Source of the DNA: an uncultured Clostridia bacterium
Lineage (GTDB): Bacteria > Bacillota > Clostridia > Christensenellales > Aristaeellaceae
Reading direction: 5' to 3'
NCBI GenBank assembly: GCA_934615235.1
Contig: CAKTTL010000063.1
Coordinates: forward strand, 1-16,532
DNA: 16,532 bases
Under the pieces are notes generated by a model, which worked only from the letters and a program-made list of their open reading frames with translations, made no database searches and was not told the origin of the DNA. This document shows, piece after piece, positions 14,372-16,532 of the stretch. A program made the translations under genes and the position numbers. How positions within the stretch are numbered: the first letter of the stretch is position 1; every line of letters begins with the position of its first letter.

Positions 14372-15253
14372 TTAGCCAAGCACTTTGCCGATCAACACAA
14401 GCGAAAAAAGCCCTAATACCAGTCCAATAACCTGTCTGCGCGTCAAACGTTCCCGAAAACAGAAACATCCCGCAAGCGAACTGCCCAGAATGACGCTGCC
14501 ATTAAATACCGGAAAAAACACAACGCTTGGAAGCGCTCCCGTCAGCCGAACGTTCAGCCAGCTGTATACACAGCTGCATGTGCCGCAGATAAGCGCATAT
14601 TTCAGCGCCACACGCGGCAGCTTCGGTCTGGGCGCGCCCTGCGCGCGATTGATCAGAACCGCCGTCAGCCCCAACAGCGTTGAAGAAACAATCGAAGCGA
14701 TCAATAAAAATTCCGCCGTCTCCATTTTACCCGGGGAATTCTGATGCGCCTTGAAAATCAGCCCTGAAAGGCCGGTCACAACGAAGAACAGCGCGCAATA
14801 TCCTTTCCATCCCGGCCGCGGTTTTCGTGTCTCTCTCCGATCCATGCTCATCATCAACGCGGTCAGCAGCAGCGCAAGGCCGACCCACTGAACCGGCGCA
14901 ATTGTCTCATGCCAGAAAACCGATCCGAGTATCGTCGGCAGCACAAGCGAACAACATCCGATCATAACCGTAGTCGAAATATCGCCTCGCGCAAGCGCCT
15001 GCATTTTTGAAAGCAGAAAAGCCGCCGTAACTACCCCATAGCTGCAGCCCCAAAACCACGTTCCATCGGACGGCCACGCAAAACCGCCCTCCGCGCAAAG
15101 CACCACAAGAATCCATACCAGAGACGTGGCGGCATTAAACCATAAAACATCGCCGGAATTTTTTAATCCGCGGCTTCCAAAGTGGTGCAGAATCACGCTG
15201 TTCGCAATTGCAAGAAAAATCGAAACGGCTAAAAGCAAATAATTCATCTTCAT
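14372..15253 (-). CDS. DMT/EamA-type transporter
   Basis: This 293-residue protein is almost wholly hydrophobic, with about ten predicted membrane helices in two similar halves, the layout of the drug/metabolite (EamA-like) superfamily. First-half features are SFRLKNSG-like loop residues and SKMQALARGDISTTVMIGCCSLVLPTILG (about 82-110). The second half ends with VVFFPVFNGSVILGSSLAGCFCFRERLTRRQVIGLVLGLFSLVLIG, the family's terminal pattern. The ATG at 15253 has only a weak AGG upstream; the ATG at 15247 is an alternative. It leads the operon with the glycosidase 18 nt downstream. Candidate roles are uptake or export of a sugar or sugar product, or of an unrelated metabolite; the superfamily is too broad to say. 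Confidence 0.85.
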   Translation of the reverse strand: MKMNYLLLAVSIFLAIANSVILHHFGSRGLKNSGDVLWFNAATSLVWILVVLCAEGGFAWPSDGTWFWGCSYGVVTAAFLLSKMQALARGDISTTVMIGCCSLVLPTILGSVFWHETIAPVQWVGLALLLTALMMSMDRRETRKPRPGWKGYCALFFVVTGLSGLIFKAHQNSPGKMETAEFLLIASIVSSTLLGLTAVLINRAQGAPRPKLPRVALKYALICGTCSCVYSWLNVRLTGALPSVVFFPVFNGSVILGSSLAGCFCFRERLTRRQVIGLVLGLFSLVLIGKVLG

Positions 15254-15289
15254 AAAACCTATAATTTATTTTTTTGTTTTTATGTCCTT

Positions 15290-15317
15290 ATGGTATCATC
15301 CTCCGTCCGTAAATCAA
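15290..15317 (-). promoter_or_regulatory. Candidate promoter of the DMT-glycosidase operon
   Basis: On the minus strand TTGATT (15312-15317) and TACCAT (15290-15295) are spaced by 16 bp, each matching four of six consensus positions. The rest of 15254-15412 is AT-rich and shows no copy of the 47-bp element, so this operon may answer to the other AraC regulator. Confidence 0.4.
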
Positions 15318-15364
15318 GTTGCTAATTTCTCTTATTTATGCGGAAATTTATCATTTTGCTTTTC

Positions 15365-15393
15365 TTGAAACCGTCAATCATCTATGCTAAAAT
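15365..15393 (+). promoter_or_regulatory. Promoter of the second AraC gene
   Basis: TTGAAA (15365-15370) and TAAAAT (15388-15393) are separated by 17 bp, each one mismatch from consensus. Transcription would start near 15400, almost on the ribosome-binding site AGGAG (15401-15405), so the leader is very short. Confidence 0.65.
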
Positions 15394-15412
15394 ACCGCAA
15401 AGGAGTGATTTT

Positions 15413-16264
15413 ATGAACGGCGAATGCAATCATCTGACAGTCAACGATTATCCCGAACTGTTTGAAAACAAGTATTATATTCAGGGAACATTTAATCGCG
15501 TTCTGATGGCTGCCATTCACGATCATAATTTCTATGAAATCAATTACGTCCTTGAAGGCGGCTGCAGCCATATCGTCAACGGTATCCCGATTAAAATGTC
15601 CGTTGGCGACATTTCCATTCTTCGTCCCGGAGATAGTCATGGCTTTTCGAGCCAGTTGCCCCATACAAATCTGATGTCTCTATCCGTGTGCGTCGAAGAA
15701 GTCGATCGGTTTTTTTACGCATATGGTACCGAGCTGCAGGCTTCTCTGTGCAATACTTCCGAACCGCCCTTCTTCCATTTAACCGCTCATCAGCAAAATG
15801 ATTTTCGCACCGAATTTGAGCAAATCCTCATCATGGATCCTCTGCAGCGTCGCATTCGCATAAAAATCCTGCTGGACAGAGCGCTTCAATTTTATATGCT
15901 CCGTCTGGAACATCCGCCGTTTGGAAATGCGATTAATTCGCATCTGACAGAAGCGCTGGCGCGCTTTAACTCGCCCGAAAATATCCGTGAAGGCGTGCCT
16001 GCGCTTTTACGGCTTTCAAATTTCAGTCATGCGCAGCTTTGCCGCGTAATGAAAAAAAGCCTGAATGTCACTCCGCAGCAATACGTCGTAACGCTGCGGA
16101 TGAATCTGGCAATGGAATTGATACAGGATTCAGAAATTGAACTCGAAACAATTGTCGCGCACGTGGGTTATGCGAGCGCAAGTCATTTTAATATGATATT
16201 CACAAACCGGTTCGGTATGACGCCGGCCCAAGCGCGACGTAAAATGCGTATGAGAACAATCTGA
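15413..16264 (+). CDS. AraC family regulator with cupin sensor domain
   Basis: The product is 283 residues. The N-terminal domain is a cupin: HDHNFYE (36-42) and RPGDSH (71-76) place His36, His38, Glu42 and His76 in the arrangement that binds a metal in many cupins, with VLEGGCSHIVNG (46-57) between. The C-terminal AraC/XylS domain has helix-turn-helix 1 near 195-218 (LLRLSNFSHAQLCRVMKK) and helix-turn-helix 2 with HVGYASASHFNMIFTNRFGMT (250-270) and PAQARRK (271-277). The frame could begin at 15338, but that region carries the promoter; the ATG at 15413 has AGGAG 7 nt upstream. It is divergent from the DMT-glycosidase operon and probably regulates it. Its target sequence is not evident. An insertion sequence end begins 16 nt after the stop. 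Confidence 0.92.
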   Translation: MNGECNHLTVNDYPELFENKYYIQGTFNRVLMAAIHDHNFYEINYVLEGGCSHIVNGIPIKMSVGDISILRPGDSHGFSSQLPHTNLMSLSVCVEEVDRFFYAYGTELQASLCNTSEPPFFHLTAHQQNDFRTEFEQILIMDPLQRRIRIKILLDRALQFYMLRLEHPPFGNAINSHLTEALARFNSPENIREGVPALLRLSNFSHAQLCRVMKKSLNVTPQQYVVTLRMNLAMELIQDSEIELETIVAHVGYASASHFNMIFTNRFGMTPAQARRKMRMRTI

Positions 16265-16280
16265 CGTCTCCTCATGTTTT

Positions 16281-16345
16281 AGGGTGTATCTGAAAAAGGA
16301 AGAGGCGCCGTGATGGAGTCTCAGGGAATTTTTCAGATACACCCT
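16281..16345. repeat. 17-bp perfect inverted repeat / TA-flanked mini-element
   Basis: AGGGTGTATCTGAAAAA (16281-16297) is exactly complemented by TTTTTCAGATACACCCT (16329-16345), with a 31-bp spacer. Seen as GGGTG...CACCC (16282-16344), the 63-bp unit has TA on each side (16280-16281 and 16345-16346). The left arm can be the terminal inverted repeat of the adjacent IS. The right arm would then be a second, opposed copy inside it. The hairpin could also end transcription from the AraC gene, although its T-run is inside the stem, so this is doubtful. Confidence 0.8.
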
Positions 16346-16364
16346 AGATAGTGTCTACATGAGA

Positions 16365-16532
16365 TCAAGCCAAAACAGCCAGCCAAATAGCGATACACCT
16401 GATATGAACAGCAGAAAGGAACGATGACGTGTTTTTCGCATAGCGCGTAGCGATCCCCCTCCAGCGTTTTAACCACAGAAAAGCGTTCTCTACAAGATGC
16501 CTGATTTTGTAGAGATAGCGGTCATATTCGCG
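16365..16532 (-). CDS. Transposase, IS5-like DDE, C-terminal fragment
   Basis: Only the last 55 residues are in the window, in an open frame on the minus strand ending at TGA (16365-16367). The stretch RHLVENAFLWLKRWRGIATR (residues 11-30 of the fragment), then YAK, is the conserved C-terminal block of IS5/IS427-type DDE transposases. Its glutamate in VENAF is the third catalytic acid in that family. The remainder, SFLSAVHIRCIAIWLAVLA, forms the usual hydrophobic end. The upstream part with the two aspartates is outside the window, so activity cannot be judged. The fragment itself shows no stop or frameshift. Confidence 0.85.
   Translation of the reverse strand, partial: REYDRYLYKIRHLVENAFLWLKRWRGIATRYAKNTSSFLSAVHIRCIAIWLAVLA

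Larger units (their letters stand above)
16281..16532 (-). mobile_element. End of an IS5-like insertion sequence, truncated by window edge
   Basis: The boundary is placed at the outer end of the left terminal repeat (GGGTGTATC, 16282 onward), and the transposase C-terminus reads leftward toward it. The other end lies beyond the window, so size, completeness and target duplication cannot be seen. The second opposed copy of the repeat at 16329-16345 makes the exact boundary ambiguous; the IS could equally end near 16346. Confidence 0.65.

Noticed and set aside
15338..15412. Upstream start for the second AraC gene, giving a hydrophobic leader
   Set aside because: The stretch contains the -35 and -10 of the promoter, and the ATG at 15413 has a good ribosome-binding site.
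1..16532. CRISPR array, tRNA, rRNA or phage attachment site
   Set aside because: No regularly spaced direct repeats, no cloverleaf-like segment with conserved TTCGA arm and no rRNA-like sequence were noticed on reading both strands.

Overview
The window looks like the chromosome of an anaerobic, Gram-positive Clostridia-type Firmicute of fairly high GC. The signs are strong AGGAGG ribosome-binding sites at most starts, sigma-A-like promoters, a tRNA-sensing T-box leader, a MurF with a membrane-embedded N-terminus, and a carbohydrate ABC importer with no ATPase of its own. The exact genus cannot be read from the sequence.

Region 1 (1-6850) is GC-rich and largely housekeeping. A leftward group holds an alpha/beta hydrolase, a membrane-anchored MurF and a D-Ala-D-Ala ligase cut by the window edge; the last two are consecutive steps in making the UDP-MurNAc-pentapeptide. 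Divergent from it, a near-perfect sigma-A promoter drives a tyrosine-type T-box leader, followed by a class I aminotransferase, tyrosyl-tRNA synthetase and a YigZ/IMPACT protein, then a hairpin terminator. Charging of tRNA-Tyr therefore probably controls both tyrosine use and an aminotransferase that may make or recycle aromatic amino acids.

Region 2 (6950-15250) is a less GC-rich accessory carbohydrate locus. It holds an FAD-dependent oxidoreductase, an AraC regulator divergent from it, an Lpl/Yte-type sugar importer (two permeases and a binding protein), a probable (alpha/alpha)6-barrel glycosidase of unassigned family, and a DMT/EamA transporter. The promoters of the oxidoreductase and of the permease operon share a 47-bp element (40 of 47 bases identical). 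It contains a TAGAC-NN-GTCTA palindrome that directly abuts a TTGGAA -35 box, with a -10 box 17 bp further on. This looks like one activator site placed twice, most simply bound by the AraC protein encoded beside copy 1. In that copy it also overlaps a TATAAT reading toward the araC gene, which suggests autoregulation.

Region 3 (15254-16532) holds a second AraC regulator with a cupin-type sensor domain, divergent from the DMT-glycosidase operon. It is followed by the end of an insertion sequence: the C-terminus of an IS5-like DDE transposase and a 17-bp perfect inverted repeat enclosing a tiny TA-flanked hairpin.

Taken together, region 2 looks like an inducible system that imports an oligosaccharide or glycoside, cleaves it in the cytoplasm and possibly oxidises it. 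The substrate is unknown.
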